The notes beneath the pieces were generated by a model. The model saw nothing but the letters and a program-made list of their open reading frames with translations. It made no database searches and was not told the origin of the DNA. Of a DNA stretch of 64,000 nt, positions 24,694 through 33,166 are shown in pieces. The stretch is from Sphingorhabdus sp. YGSMI21. Lineage in GTDB: Bacteria > Pseudomonadota > Alphaproteobacteria > Sphingomonadales > Sphingomonadaceae. The first letter of the stretch is position 1; each line of letters opens with the position of its first letter. Position numbers and translations under genes: made by a program. The stretch spans positions 449,001 to 513,000 of the forward strand of contig NZ_CP022548.1 in assembly GCF_002776575.1 (NCBI RefSeq), written 5' to 3'.

Positions 24694-25470
24694 CTAGAGA
24701 TCGACCGGGTGATTCCACCAGGCGCTGTCGGTGAAAGCGCGCATGTCGAGCTCAAAGGTCCAGGCCGAGCGATGCTGGTGCGCGATATGGAAATAGGTGT
24801 CGGCGATTGCCGCCGGTTCCATGATCTCGTCCTTGCCATTGGCCTTGGCTTCCCGCAATTTGGCGAAGCGCTCCGGCCCGAGCAGTTTGCCCAGAGTGTC
24901 CGGCGCGTTGACCGCGCTATCGATCAATATATGCGCGACATGGATATTCTGCGGCGCGAACTCAGCGTTGAGCGACTGGCAGAGCATCCGCCGGCCACCC
25001 ATCGCGGCCGCGTGACTATGCTGTCCGGCATTGCCGCGCATCGCCGAGGTCGCGGAGGTCACCAGTAGCGCCCCTCCCCCGCGTTCAACCATCTTTGGGA
25101 ACAGCTTTTGTGCCACCCGGAACACGCCGAGCGTGCCCATCCGCCAGCCCAGTTCAAAGGTCTTCAGCGGCGTATCCGCCAGCGCCCGGTTGCCGATCTG
25201 CGCGCCGAGATTATAGACTACGACATTGATCGGTCCGATATCGGCCTCGACATCGTCGATCAGCTTCTCGATCGCGCCCTCGTCCACCGCGTTGAGCAAA
25301 TGGCCCGAGGCCTTGCCGCCGGCAGCCTCAATTTCGGCGACCATCTTGTCGAGTCCGGCCTGATCGCTGCGGCGACACAAGGCGACATGATAGCCGTCCT
25401 GCGCAAAACGCTTGCCGACATGGCCGCCAATGCCGGCGCCTGCCCCGATGATCATGCAAACGTCCGTCAT
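24694..25470 (-). CDS. SDR-fold protein lacking the canonical YxxxK
   Basis: A 258-residue Rossmann protein: MIIGAGAGIGGHVGKRFA binds NAD(P), and VVYNLGAQ stands in the NNAG position. The Ser of the catalytic triad is in TSATSAMRG, but the place of Tyr-X3-Lys reads HSHAAAMGGRR, so classical SDR oxidoreduction chemistry is doubtful. It may be a divergent oxidoreductase or a binding protein. It lies 14 bases after the osmoprotectant-operon end on the same strand and may be part of that transcript. Confidence 0.8.
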   Translation of the reverse strand: MTDVCMIIGAGAGIGGHVGKRFAQDGYHVALCRRSDQAGLDKMVAEIEAAGGKASGHLLNAVDEGAIEKLIDDVEADIGPINVVVYNLGAQIGNRALADTPLKTFELGWRMGTLGVFRVAQKLFPKMVERGGGALLVTSATSAMRGNAGQHSHAAAMGGRRMLCQSLNAEFAPQNIHVAHILIDSAVNAPDTLGKLLGPERFAKLREAKANGKDEIMEPAAIADTYFHIAHQHRSAWTFELDMRAFTDSAWWNHPVDL

Positions 25471-25484
25471 ATCGCGCGCCTCTT

Positions 25485-26018
25485 TTAGTATTTCAGAAAG
25501 GGATTGAGTTTCATGACCTCTTCCATGAAGGACCGGGGCTTTTTCCAGTTGGCCGTTTTCAAATTGGTCTTGAGGTCCAGCGTCTTGATCACGTCATTGA
25601 TGAAATGCACGCAATTGCGTTTGTTGAGACTATAGCTTTTTTGCGGGATAGCCTGCCATTTTTTGACCACGCCGAGCAGTTCGCGATATTTCTTGTCGCT
25701 CACTTTCACGGTGAAATGCGGGTTGCTGCTGGCGATATAGTCGGCGGATGGAGCTTTGACGTGGCCCTTGACCGATCCGAACAAGATGCCCGGCGACACG
25801 TTGATTGCGGTAAAGCCGAATCCGGTGTCGACTTTCTGGCCATCGGCCAGTTCGCCCTTCGCGACAAAGAAAGCGTGCGGGAAATTCTTGCCGAAATCAT
25901 GCGAATAGAACGTGACCGTCACTTCCGCCCGCGCCGCGACCGAGAAGCTTACCATGAACAGCAACGCAGCCAGACCGGAGATTCTCAACAGACAGGCAAA
26001 AGCAGATTTCACATTCAT
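25485..26018 (-). CDS. Secreted protein with His...Asn-Cys motif (papain-like fold candidate)
   Basis: A 177-residue protein with a signal peptide (cleavage near AARAEV, about residue 31). PHAFFVAKG early on and LNKRNCVHFINDV late place a His before an Asn-Cys, the order found in permuted NlpC/P60-like and DUF4105-like proteins. An enzymatic role is inference. Its start overlaps the permease gene stop (ATGA), so it is the third gene of the ABC operon. Confidence 0.65.
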   Translation of the reverse strand: MNVKSAFACLLRISGLAALLFMVSFSVAARAEVTVTFYSHDFGKNFPHAFFVAKGELADGQKVDTGFGFTAINVSPGILFGSVKGHVKAPSADYIASSNPHFTVKVSDKKYRELLGVVKKWQAIPQKSYSLNKRNCVHFINDVIKTLDLKTNLKTANWKKPRSFMEEVMKLNPFLKY

Positions 26019-27550
26019 TCCCTCAATTTATCGTTCAGCCAGCGTGCGGCTTGCCGGGGCGTTTTCTTGTCCCCGTCCCGGTCGACCGTATAATTGGCCT
26101 CGCGCATATTTTCTACCGTGATTGCGCCGATCAGGGGTTTTAGTGCGGCAATAAATTTATCGTCGCCACCGCGCTCTGGCGCCAGCAGCAGGATCGCCTC
26201 ATAGGATGGCACCGCCCCCCTGATATCGTCCAGTACGATAAATCCGTTGGCCGCAATCCGGCCGTCGGACGAAAAGGCCGAGATAACGTCGACCTCGCCA
26301 CTGGCGAGCGCCGGATACATGAAGGTCGGGCTGAACGAGCGGGCATGTTTGAAGCGGATCGGATAGGCATCGCGCACCATTTGCCATTCGGGCCGCTCCA
26401 GAAATTCGACATCGGTGCCGAAATTGAAATCGCTCGACACCCGCGCCAGATCATCCAGCGTCCGCAGCGACTTTGTCCGGGCGTCTTCCGGTCGCACGGC
26501 AAAGGCATAAGTATTTTCAAATCTCAGCGCGCCGAGCATTTTCACCCCGTGATTGGCGCTGGTCCATTGACCGATCGTGTCGAGCATCGCGGATTTCGGC
26601 TGGCTGTCGCTGCGCTGCATCTGGTTGGTCCAGATCGTGCCGGAATAGTCGACATAGACATCGACATCACCCTCGGACAAAGCCTGATAGACCACAGCGG
26701 AGCCCAGCCCGTCGCGGTAGCGAACGGCATAGCCCGCCTCTTCCAGCCGCTCTCCGATCAGCCGGGCGAGTATATATTGTTCGGAAAAGCCCTTGGCCCC
26801 GATCACCACGATATTGTCGCGGGCGATCATCAGCGGCAGCGTCGCGACCAGCAGGCCTGCGGCAATAATCGCCATCCCGGCCCAAGCCAATATCCGGCGC
26901 CGTTCGCGGATGCCCCGCTCGATCAGCCCGAGCAGAAGATCGACCGAAATCGCAAGCACCGCGGAGAACAGGCAACCGGCCAGCACCAATGTCCAGTTCT
27001 GCGTCTGCAATCCGGCGAAAATCAGATCGCCAAGGCTGGGCTGACCAACCGTGGTGGACAGCGTCGCTGCGCCGATGGTCCAGACCGCAGCGGTGCGGAT
27101 ACCGGCCATGATCGTAGGCGCCGCCAGAGGCGCTTCGACATAATATAATTTCTGGCTGCTGGTCATGCCGAGACCGTCCGCCGCTTCCTTCGCTGCCGGA
27201 TCGACCCCGGACAATCCGGTTACCGCGTTGCGCAGGATCGGCAGCAAGGCATAGAGAGTCAGCGCGAGTAGCGCCGGCAGAAAACCGAAGGCGGATAGGC
27301 CGCCACCGATCAGCGCCGATATGCCGAGCAGCAGCGGATAGAAGAGCGCCAGCAGCGCCAACCCGGGGATCGTCTGGATCAGGCTGGCAAGCGTCAGCGC
27401 GACCGCCGCCACTCTGGGTGACCGCGCCGCCCAGATGGCGAGCGGCAGGCAGATGAGCATCGCCAAGGCCAGCGCCGAGACGCTGATCTGGACATGGGCG
27501 GCGAGCAATTCCGGCACCCGCGACAAAGCCTGTTGCCACGCCTCGGTCAT
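26015..27550 (-). CDS. Osmoprotectant-type ABC permease fused to substrate-binding protein
   Basis: A 511-residue fusion. Residues 1-~215 are an OpuB/ProW-like permease with the EAA-like loop (GLGMTSSQKLYYVEAPLAAPTIMAGIRTA). After one further membrane segment (about 222-240) an OpuAC-like ligand-binding domain follows (VIGAKGFSEQYILARLIGERL...). Such fusions import glycine betaine, choline or related compounds; the ligand is not proven. Overlaps of four bases with the ATPase gene upstream and the secreted-protein gene downstream show one operon. Confidence 0.9.
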   Translation of the reverse strand: MTEAWQQALSRVPELLAAHVQISVSALALAMLICLPLAIWAARSPRVAAVALTLASLIQTIPGLALLALFYPLLLGISALIGGGLSAFGFLPALLALTLYALLPILRNAVTGLSGVDPAAKEAADGLGMTSSQKLYYVEAPLAAPTIMAGIRTAAVWTIGAATLSTTVGQPSLGDLIFAGLQTQNWTLVLAGCLFSAVLAISVDLLLGLIERGIRERRRILAWAGMAIIAAGLLVATLPLMIARDNIVVIGAKGFSEQYILARLIGERLEEAGYAVRYRDGLGSAVVYQALSEGDVDVYVDYSGTIWTNQMQRSDSQPKSAMLDTIGQWTSANHGVKMLGALRFENTYAFAVRPEDARTKSLRTLDDLARVSSDFNFGTDVEFLERPEWQMVRDAYPIRFKHARSFSPTFMYPALASGEVDVISAFSSDGRIAANGFIVLDDIRGAVPSYEAILLLAPERGGDDKFIAALKPLIGAITVENMREANYTVDRDGDKKTPRQAARWLNDKLRE

Positions 27551-28320
27551 GACTTTTTACCCAAGACGATGAGATGCGCGGCCTGCGCCCGGGGGATGGC
27601 GACCAGCGCCTCGGCTTCCTCGCCGACATCGCCGGACAGCAGTTCGGCGGGCGTGGCATCCGCTTTGATCTGCCCGCCCTCCATCACCAGGATGCGGTCT
27701 GCCAGATAGAGCGCTTCGGCCATATCATGGGTGACGATGATCGTGGTCAGGCCTAGCCGCTGGTGCAGCGCCTTATACTGGTCGGTCAGGCTATCGCGGG
27801 TCACCGGGTCGAGCGCGCCAAAGGGCTCGTCCATCAGCATCAGGCCGGGCCGCGTCGCCAGCGCCCGGGCGACGCCGACGCGCTGTTGCTGGCCGCCGCT
27901 CAACTGATCCGGCAGGCGCGAGGCCATCTCCTGCGGCAGTTCGACCAGATCGAGCAATTCGGTGACCCTCTCGTCCCTGCCCTCTGTCTCGCCTGCCAGT
28001 TCCAGCCCGATGGCGATATTGCGCGCGATGGTCATATGCGGGAACAGGCCGATATTCTGGAACACATAGCCGATCCGCCGCCGCAGGATATGGGGATCGA
28101 CCGAGTCGATGGCTTCGTCAGCGATGAAAATTGTACCGCTATCCGGTTCGACCAGCCGGTTTATCATCTTCAGCAGGGTCGATTTTCCCGAGCCCGACAG
28201 GCCGACCAGAGCGACCAGACTGCCCGCCGCTATTTCCAGCGAAACCCCGTCAACAGCGCGAACCGTACCGTAATGGCGGCTCAGCTTGTGCAGGCTGATG
28301 GAAGGACCGGAAACAGGCAT
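27547..28320 (-). CDS. ABC transporter ATPase (osmoprotectant type)
   Basis: A 257-residue ATPase with Walker A GLSGSGKST at 40-48, Q-loop, signature LSGGQQQRVGVARAL and Walker B LMLMDEPFGALDP. Sequence around Walker A (LKMINRLVEPDSGTI) is characteristic of the OpuCA/ProV class. First gene of the operon with the permease-SBP fusion. No CBS domains follow, unlike many OpuCA proteins, so regulation by ionic strength through CBS is not expected. Confidence 0.92.
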   Translation of the reverse strand: MPVSGPSISLHKLSRHYGTVRAVDGVSLEIAAGSLVALVGLSGSGKSTLLKMINRLVEPDSGTIFIADEAIDSVDPHILRRRIGYVFQNIGLFPHMTIARNIAIGLELAGETEGRDERVTELLDLVELPQEMASRLPDQLSGGQQQRVGVARALATRPGLMLMDEPFGALDPVTRDSLTDQYKALHQRLGLTTIIVTHDMAEALYLADRILVMEGGQIKADATPAELLSGDVGEEAEALVAIPRAQAAHLIVLGKKS

Positions 28321-28364
28321 CGGAATATATAGTGACGCGCTTTATCGCGCATGTCCAACTTCAC

Positions 28365-28380
28365 TTGACGTTCGCGTCAA
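28365..28380. promoter_or_regulatory. Palindrome upstream of SDR gene, candidate operator
   Basis: TTGACG-TTCG-CGTCAA is a perfect inverted repeat 49 bases before the SDR start, in the divergent gap to the ABC operon. It may bind a dimeric regulator; TTGACG could also double as a -35 element. Confidence 0.45.
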
Positions 28381-28429
28381 AAACCGCTCGAATGAACATC
28401 AATGTTAATAACGAGGCGGGAGCGGATTC

Positions 28430-29263
28430 ATGGGCTATCAAAGTGGGCAGAAATCTATTTTCATCACGGGAGGGGCCTCCGGTCTCGGTCGCGAAGTCGG
28501 TCGCTATTTCGCAGCGCAAGGCTGGTTCGTCGGGATTGCCGATGTCAATGACAAGGGCATGGCCGAAACGGCAGCGCTGTTGCCCGAAGGCCAAAGCTCT
28601 GTCCACAAGCTCGACGTGACCGACCGGGCGCAATGGAAACAGGCGGTTTCCGAATTTGGCGCGATCACCGGCGGCACGATGAATGTCCTGTTCAACAATG
28701 CCGGTATCGGCGAAGGCGGGGCGATCCAGGATATGGAAGACGCGGCCATCGACCGGATGATCGCAATCAACCTGACCGGCGTAATTAGCGGCACCCGCGC
28801 CTGTTTCGAGATGCTCAAGAGCACGCCCGACAGCTGCATTCTCTATACGGCTTCGGCAGCGGGCATTTACGGGGTCGCCGACCTGAGCGTCTACAGCGCG
28901 ACCAAATTTGCCGTGCGCGGCCTGGCCGAATCGCATGATATCGAATTGCGCAAATATGGCATCAAGTCGCGCTCGCTGATGCCGGGCTTCATCGACACCA
29001 ATATCATTTCCGAGGTCGTCGAGGGCACCAACCAGAGCGGCAAGGAACGGCTTGAGGAAGCGGGCGTCATGGTCAGTCCGGTCTCTATCATCGGTCCGGC
29101 GGCCTGGGGCGCCGTTCATGGCGACAAGCTGCACACACCGGTCAACAAAATGGCAAAACAGCTGGCCTTTGCCGCCCGCTGGATGCCCGGCCGCGTGCGC
29201 AAGCAGTCGGTCAGTCTGGCGAGCAACCTCGGCGACGTTCTTGCCGGATCGGAAGAAAATTAG
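28430..29263 (+). CDS. Short-chain dehydrogenase/reductase
   Basis: A 277-residue classical SDR with TGGASGLG (13-20), NNAG, catalytic Ser in TASAAG and YSATK. The C-terminal ~70 residues extend beyond the core with a basic, amphipathic end. Substrate unknown. Monocistronic, with a palindrome upstream; it ends next to the convergent pterin dehydratase gene. Confidence 0.9.
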   Translation: MGYQSGQKSIFITGGASGLGREVGRYFAAQGWFVGIADVNDKGMAETAALLPEGQSSVHKLDVTDRAQWKQAVSEFGAITGGTMNVLFNNAGIGEGGAIQDMEDAAIDRMIAINLTGVISGTRACFEMLKSTPDSCILYTASAAGIYGVADLSVYSATKFAVRGLAESHDIELRKYGIKSRSLMPGFIDTNIISEVVEGTNQSGKERLEEAGVMVSPVSIIGPAAWGAVHGDKLHTPVNKMAKQLAFAARWMPGRVRKQSVSLASNLGDVLAGSEEN

Positions 29264-29266
29264 CGC

Positions 29267-29563
29267 CTAGGCGCAGGCCTCGATCACAGCAGCCAGATCA
29301 AGGTCGCGCTGCGACAATCCGCCATTTTCACCCGCGTCATGCGTGGTCAGCAATATGTCGACGCGATTGTAGACGTTGAACCATTCGGGATGGTGATCGG
29401 TCTTCTCTGCGTGCAACGCGACGCGGGTCATGAAGGCAAAAGCTTCGGTGAAATCGGAGAATTTGAACGAGCGGCTGATGGCGTCACGCTCCCCGTCATA
29501 TTCCCAGTCCGGCAGCTTGGCGAGAGCCGCCTTGCGTTCGACGTCATTCAGTTGCGCCACCAT
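29267..29563 (-). CDS. 4a-hydroxytetrahydrobiopterin dehydratase (PCD)
   Basis: A 98-residue protein. It dehydrates 4a-hydroxytetrahydrobiopterin in the recycling of the phenylalanine hydroxylase cofactor. [11 protein letters not shown] with the catalytic His cluster and a third His in LLTTHDAGG-type context are clear. The start at 29563 has AAGGAG nearby; longer frames lack this. No phhA is seen in the window. Divergent from ccmA. Confidence 0.93.
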   Translation of the reverse strand: MVAQLNDVERKAALAKLPDWEYDGERDAISRSFKFSDFTEAFAFMTRVALHAEKTDHHPEWFNVYNRVDILLTTHDAGENGGLSQRDLDLAAVIEACA

Positions 29564-29616
29564 ATTTATCGCTCCTTGCTTGGCTTTCGTGCCAATCCAT
29601 GTCTTAAGTCTGTGCG

Positions 29617-30243
29617 ATGAGCAAGACCCAGTCAACCGGAAGCCATGATCGGCTAGTCGCCGAGGCGTTGAGCTGTGTGCGCGGCGAGCGACTATTGTTC
29701 CGCAACCTCACTTTTTCGCTGCAACCGGGACAGGCCGGATTGCTCACCGGCCCCAATGGTGTCGGCAAATCCAGCCTGTTGCGGCTGCTGGCCGGCCTGC
29801 TCCAGCCGGTGGCGGGAACCTTCATGGCTCCGGACAGAAAATCCCTCTGCGATGACCGGCTGGCGCTGGACGAGCATCTGCCGCTCGAACAGGCATTGGC
29901 CTTCTGGGCGAAACTGGACGGCAAGACACCGGACGATGCCGCTGCTGCGATGACACGGGCGGGTCTGGACCATCTGGCAGAAGTGCCGGTGCGCTATTTT
30001 TCAACCGGGCAGAGACAGCGGGCGCGGCTGGCACGCACCTATCTGGCAGATGCCAGGCTGTGGCTGCTCGACGAGCCAGCCAATGGCCTGGATAGCGATT
30101 CGGTGGATCAAATGGGACGCATGTTACAGGAGCATCTCGATAGCGGCGGGATCATTCTTGCGGCCAGCCATATCCCGCTTCCGATTGCTTTTGATTACGC
30201 CCTGCAGCTCGAACCGCTGGAAGAGTTGGAGGCATGTTTGTGA
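29617..30243 (+). CDS. ccmA: Cytochrome c biogenesis ATPase CcmA
   Basis: A 208-residue ABC ATPase with Walker [10 protein letters not shown] at 45-53, signature [13 protein letters not shown] and Walker [13 protein letters not shown]. Length and the [11 protein letters not shown] start are typical of CcmA, which works with CcmB in system I haem c assembly (release of haem-bound CcmE). It overlaps ccmB. The other ccm genes are not in the window. Confidence 0.92.
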   Translation: MSKTQSTGSHDRLVAEALSCVRGERLLFRNLTFSLQPGQAGLLTGPNGVGKSSLLRLLAGLLQPVAGTFMAPDRKSLCDDRLALDEHLPLEQALAFWAKLDGKTPDDAAAAMTRAGLDHLAEVPVRYFSTGQRQRARLARTYLADARLWLLDEPANGLDSDSVDQMGRMLQEHLDSGGIILAASHIPLPIAFDYALQLEPLEELEACL

Positions 30244-30890
30244 TGCACAGCTTTGCCACCATCATCTGGCGCGATGTGCGGCAGAGCTATGCGAGCGGCG
30301 GAACCTGGCTGCCGGTGATATTCTATCTTTCGGCAGCAACATTATTTCCCTTTGCTGTGGGTCCGGACCGCGCTTTGCTGCTGCAGACCGGCGGCGGCAT
30401 CCTGTGGATCGCGGCCTTGCTGGCGACTCTGCTGCCGCTCGACCGGCTGATCCAGCCCGATCTCGACAATGGCGTTTACGACCAGATGATCGTCCGCGGC
30501 CTGTCTGATGAGACAATCGCCGCCGCGCGGCTGGTGTCCCACTGGCTGGCTTTTGGTCCGCCGCTGTTGCTGGCTGCATTTCTGGCGAGCGGACTGATGG
30601 GTCTGGAAGGCGAAGCCTTTGGCAGGCTGCTCGCGAGTCTGGCGATCGCGACACCGGCGCTAGCCGGCCTTGCGGTGATGATCGCGGCACTCACCGCCGG
30701 GATGAAGGGAGCGGGCGCGCTGGGCGGACTGCTGCTGGTTCCGCTTGCCATTCCCCTGCTGATTTTCGGCGCGGGAAGCCTTTCGGCGCAGGGCAGCAGC
30801 GCCCTGCTGTTTCTCTCGGCCATTTCGCTGCTGCTGGTCGCCATCACCCCTTTTGTCGCGGGTGCTGCGCTGGGCGCGGTTCGGGAATAA
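30234..30890 (+). CDS. ccmB: Haem exporter/cytochrome c biogenesis membrane protein CcmB
   Basis: A 218-residue hydrophobic protein with six membrane segments. IIWRDVRQSYASGG, then a run ending PLDRLIQPDLDNGVYDQM, match CcmB. The ATG at 30234 overlaps ccmA by ten bases; the ATG at 30243 (sharing the A of the ccmA stop, TGATG) is an equally good start. Membrane partner of CcmA. Confidence 0.92.
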   Translation: MFVMHSFATIIWRDVRQSYASGGTWLPVIFYLSAATLFPFAVGPDRALLLQTGGGILWIAALLATLLPLDRLIQPDLDNGVYDQMIVRGLSDETIAAARLVSHWLAFGPPLLLAAFLASGLMGLEGEAFGRLLASLAIATPALAGLAVMIAALTAGMKGAGALGGLLLVPLAIPLLIFGAGSLSAQGSSALLFLSAISLLLVAITPFVAGAALGAVRE

Positions 30891-30906
30891 ACCGCTTTCC
30901 GCCAGA

Positions 30907-31548
30907 TTATTTCTGGTGGATGAGCATCCAGGCATCGACGGCCCGCTTGGCGCGCTCGCGTTTCTGTGGCGTGGTCAGCTTGATTGTCTCGCCATAGCGA
31001 AGAAACACATCGATTCTCCCGATTACGAGACTCACGAACATTTCTGCCGAAAAGACCAGATTGTCACTCTGGATTTCGCCCTTGTCCCGCGAGATTTTGA
31101 GCAGATCGATGAGATTCTGCAACAGCGCGCGGGGGCCATTGTCGAGAAAATAGGCGCCGACTTTGGGGTCCCGATTGACTTCTGCGGCCATTATCCGGTC
31201 AAAACGGATTCTTTCCTCTACCATTATCGCGCTCAGCATATTTTCGGCCGCCGAGATCAGGGTCTCGCGCAGACTTCTGGTCTTTGAATTTTCGCCGACC
31301 AGGCTTTCGCTCATTTCACGGCATTGCGCCTTGACCACCTCGGCAAAAAGATTTTCCTTGTTTTTGAACCAGCTATAGATGGTGACCTTCGAGACTTCGG
31401 CGCGCGCGGCGATCGCCTCGATGCTGGAGGCGGAAAAGCCGGAAGTGAAGAATTCGATACGGGCAGCGGCCAGAATCTTGGCGATCTTGCGCTGGCTGGA
31501 AGGGCGGTCGGCCCGTTCTTTCAGCATATCAACCTCCGTATTTTCCAC
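30907..31548 (-). CDS. TetR/AcrR-family repressor
   Basis: A 213-residue regulator. The N-terminal HTH is at about 27-68 (AARIEFFTSGFSASSIEAIA, then VSKVTIYSWFKNKENLF). The ligand domain follows. It is divergent from the RND efflux operon with a 136-base gap to the lipoprotein start, containing two overlapping palindromes; the natural reading is a local repressor of the efflux pump and itself. Confidence 0.92.
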   Translation of the reverse strand: MENTEVDMLKERADRPSSQRKIAKILAAARIEFFTSGFSASSIEAIAARAEVSKVTIYSWFKNKENLFAEVVKAQCREMSESLVGENSKTRSLRETLISAAENMLSAIMVEERIRFDRIMAAEVNRDPKVGAYFLDNGPRALLQNLIDLLKISRDKGEIQSDNLVFSAEMFVSLVIGRIDVFLRYGETIKLTTPQKRERAKRAVDAWMLIHQK

Positions 31549-31580
31549 GATTATATTCCTTTCCGGACGAAAATATTCAC

Positions 31581-31623
31581 AAATTGAACGTTTGCGTTCA
31601 ATTTAAACGTTGACGTTCAATTT
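31581..31623. promoter_or_regulatory. Twin overlapping TetR-type operators
   Basis: Site 1 (31581-31604) is AAATTGAACG-TTTG-CGTTCAATTT, a perfect 10-4-10 palindrome. Site 2 (31600-31623) has the same right arm and an 8/10 left arm, shifted 19 bases. They lie between the TetR gene and the efflux operon; side-by-side dimers, as with QacR-like proteins, are plausible. Confidence 0.75.
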
Positions 31624-31684
31624 CTTTGATGACATATTATTGATGCTTGGTAAAGGCCAAGCCGATTCAACCGCGGATAAATTT

Positions 31685-33166
31685 GTGACAAAACAGTTCA
31701 GGAGCCCCCGTTTTACGCTGCTTGCGATGGCGTTCGCCGTCAGTGGCTGCGCGAGTCTCGCACCCGATTCGCCTGCCCCCGGGATCGCCGCCGACATGCC
31801 GCCATCCTTTGAACAGGGCGAAGCCGATGGTCGCTATCAACCCGCGCGCTGGTGGACATCGTTCGAGGATCCGGTGCTCGACAATCTGCTCGACGAAGCG
31901 CTGAGCAAGAATCTGGATCTGGCAGAGGCGTCAGCCAGATTGCGCGCCGCCGAGGCACGGGCGCGTATCTCCAAAAGCGGTCTGTTCCCGCAGATCAATG
32001 CCGGACTGGACAGCAGCTATTCGGATTCGCCGACCGCCGGAACCAGCTTTGGTGCGGTGGCCGGAGGAGGACGGCTCCAGAACGAAACCTATTCCTCCAG
32101 CCTCGCCTTTTCCTATGAGCTGGATATCTGGGGCAAGCTGCGCAATGATGCGCGGGCCGGCCGCGCCGACGCCATTGCCTCCGCCGCCGATCTGCAAGCC
32201 GTTCGCCTGGCGGTGCTGGCGGAAGCGATCACCAGCTATTTCGACATCGTCGATGCGCGCCACCAGATCGCGCTCACCACCCGCATCATCGATGTCCTCG
32301 GTGATCGGGTCGAGCAAAGCGAGAACCGCTATAGCCGCGGCCTGATCACCTCTTTCGAACTCTATCAGATCCGTCAGGATTTCCGCAACGTACAGGCCAG
32401 TCTGCCGCAGCGGGAAAGCCAGCTGGCGGCGACGGAAGGTCAACTGGCCGTTCTGGTCGGCCGATATGCCAATAATATGGACGAGCTGATCGGCGGGAGC
32501 CTGACCCCCAAGCTGGACTTCGCACCGGTCCCCTCCGGCCTGCCGATCGACCTGCTGGCCCAGCGTCCGGATGTCTTTGCCGAAGGCCAGCGGCTCGAAT
32601 CGGCACGCTATAATCTCGGCGCGCGGCGAGCGGAACGCTTCCCATCGCTCAGCCTTTCTGCGAGCACCGGCAGCCAGGCGGGAGAAGCATCGGATGTGTT
32701 CGACATATTTGACAATTGGGTGCTGAACCTGGGCGCGGGCCTGACCGCCCCGCTGTTCCAGGGTGGCCGGATCCAGGCCAATATCGAGGTCGCGGATGCC
32801 GAATATGCACAGCAGACAGCCGTCTATGCGCGCACCGTGCTGACCGCCTATCAGGAAGTCACCACGGCTATCGAACGTTATGAGGAAGAGCGGCAGCGCT
32901 ACCGGTTCCTGTTCTCCCAACTGGACGAGGCGGAAGCGGCAGCAGGCCTGCAGTCCCGCCGCTTTGCCAATGGCGTCGGCAGCTATGTCGATTATCTCGA
33001 CGCGTTGCGGGCGCAATATCAGGTAGAATCATCGCTTTCATCGGCCGCGCGCGACGTGGCATTGGCACGGCTCGGCGTACACCGGGCCCTGGGTGGCAGC
33101 TGGGACGATGTTCCCCAGGCGCCGTATATCATGGCCGCCCCTTCGGCCATTCAAGGAGAAAATTAA
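31685..33166 (+). CDS. Outer-membrane efflux lipoprotein (TolC/OprM family)
   Basis: A 493-residue outer-membrane channel of the NodT/OprM type. Starting at GTG 31685 gives a short basic n-region, a hydrophobic stretch and the lipobox AVSGC. The two OEP repeats are seen: DNLLDEALSKNLDLAEASARL and, in the second half, AQRPDVFAEGQRLESARYNLGARRAERFPSL. FSYELDIWGKLRN is a family hallmark. An ATG at 31643 is in frame but gives a poor signal. First gene of the tripartite pump operon; the adaptor gene follows directly. Confidence 0.9.
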   Translation: MTKQFRSPRFTLLAMAFAVSGCASLAPDSPAPGIAADMPPSFEQGEADGRYQPARWWTSFEDPVLDNLLDEALSKNLDLAEASARLRAAEARARISKSGLFPQINAGLDSSYSDSPTAGTSFGAVAGGGRLQNETYSSSLAFSYELDIWGKLRNDARAGRADAIASAADLQAVRLAVLAEAITSYFDIVDARHQIALTTRIIDVLGDRVEQSENRYSRGLITSFELYQIRQDFRNVQASLPQRESQLAATEGQLAVLVGRYANNMDELIGGSLTPKLDFAPVPSGLPIDLLAQRPDVFAEGQRLESARYNLGARRAERFPSLSLSASTGSQAGEASDVFDIFDNWVLNLGAGLTAPLFQGGRIQANIEVADAEYAQQTAVYARTVLTAYQEVTTAIERYEEERQRYRFLFSQLDEAEAAAGLQSRRFANGVGSYVDYLDALRAQYQVESSLSSAARDVALARLGVHRALGGSWDDVPQAPYIMAAPSAIQGEN

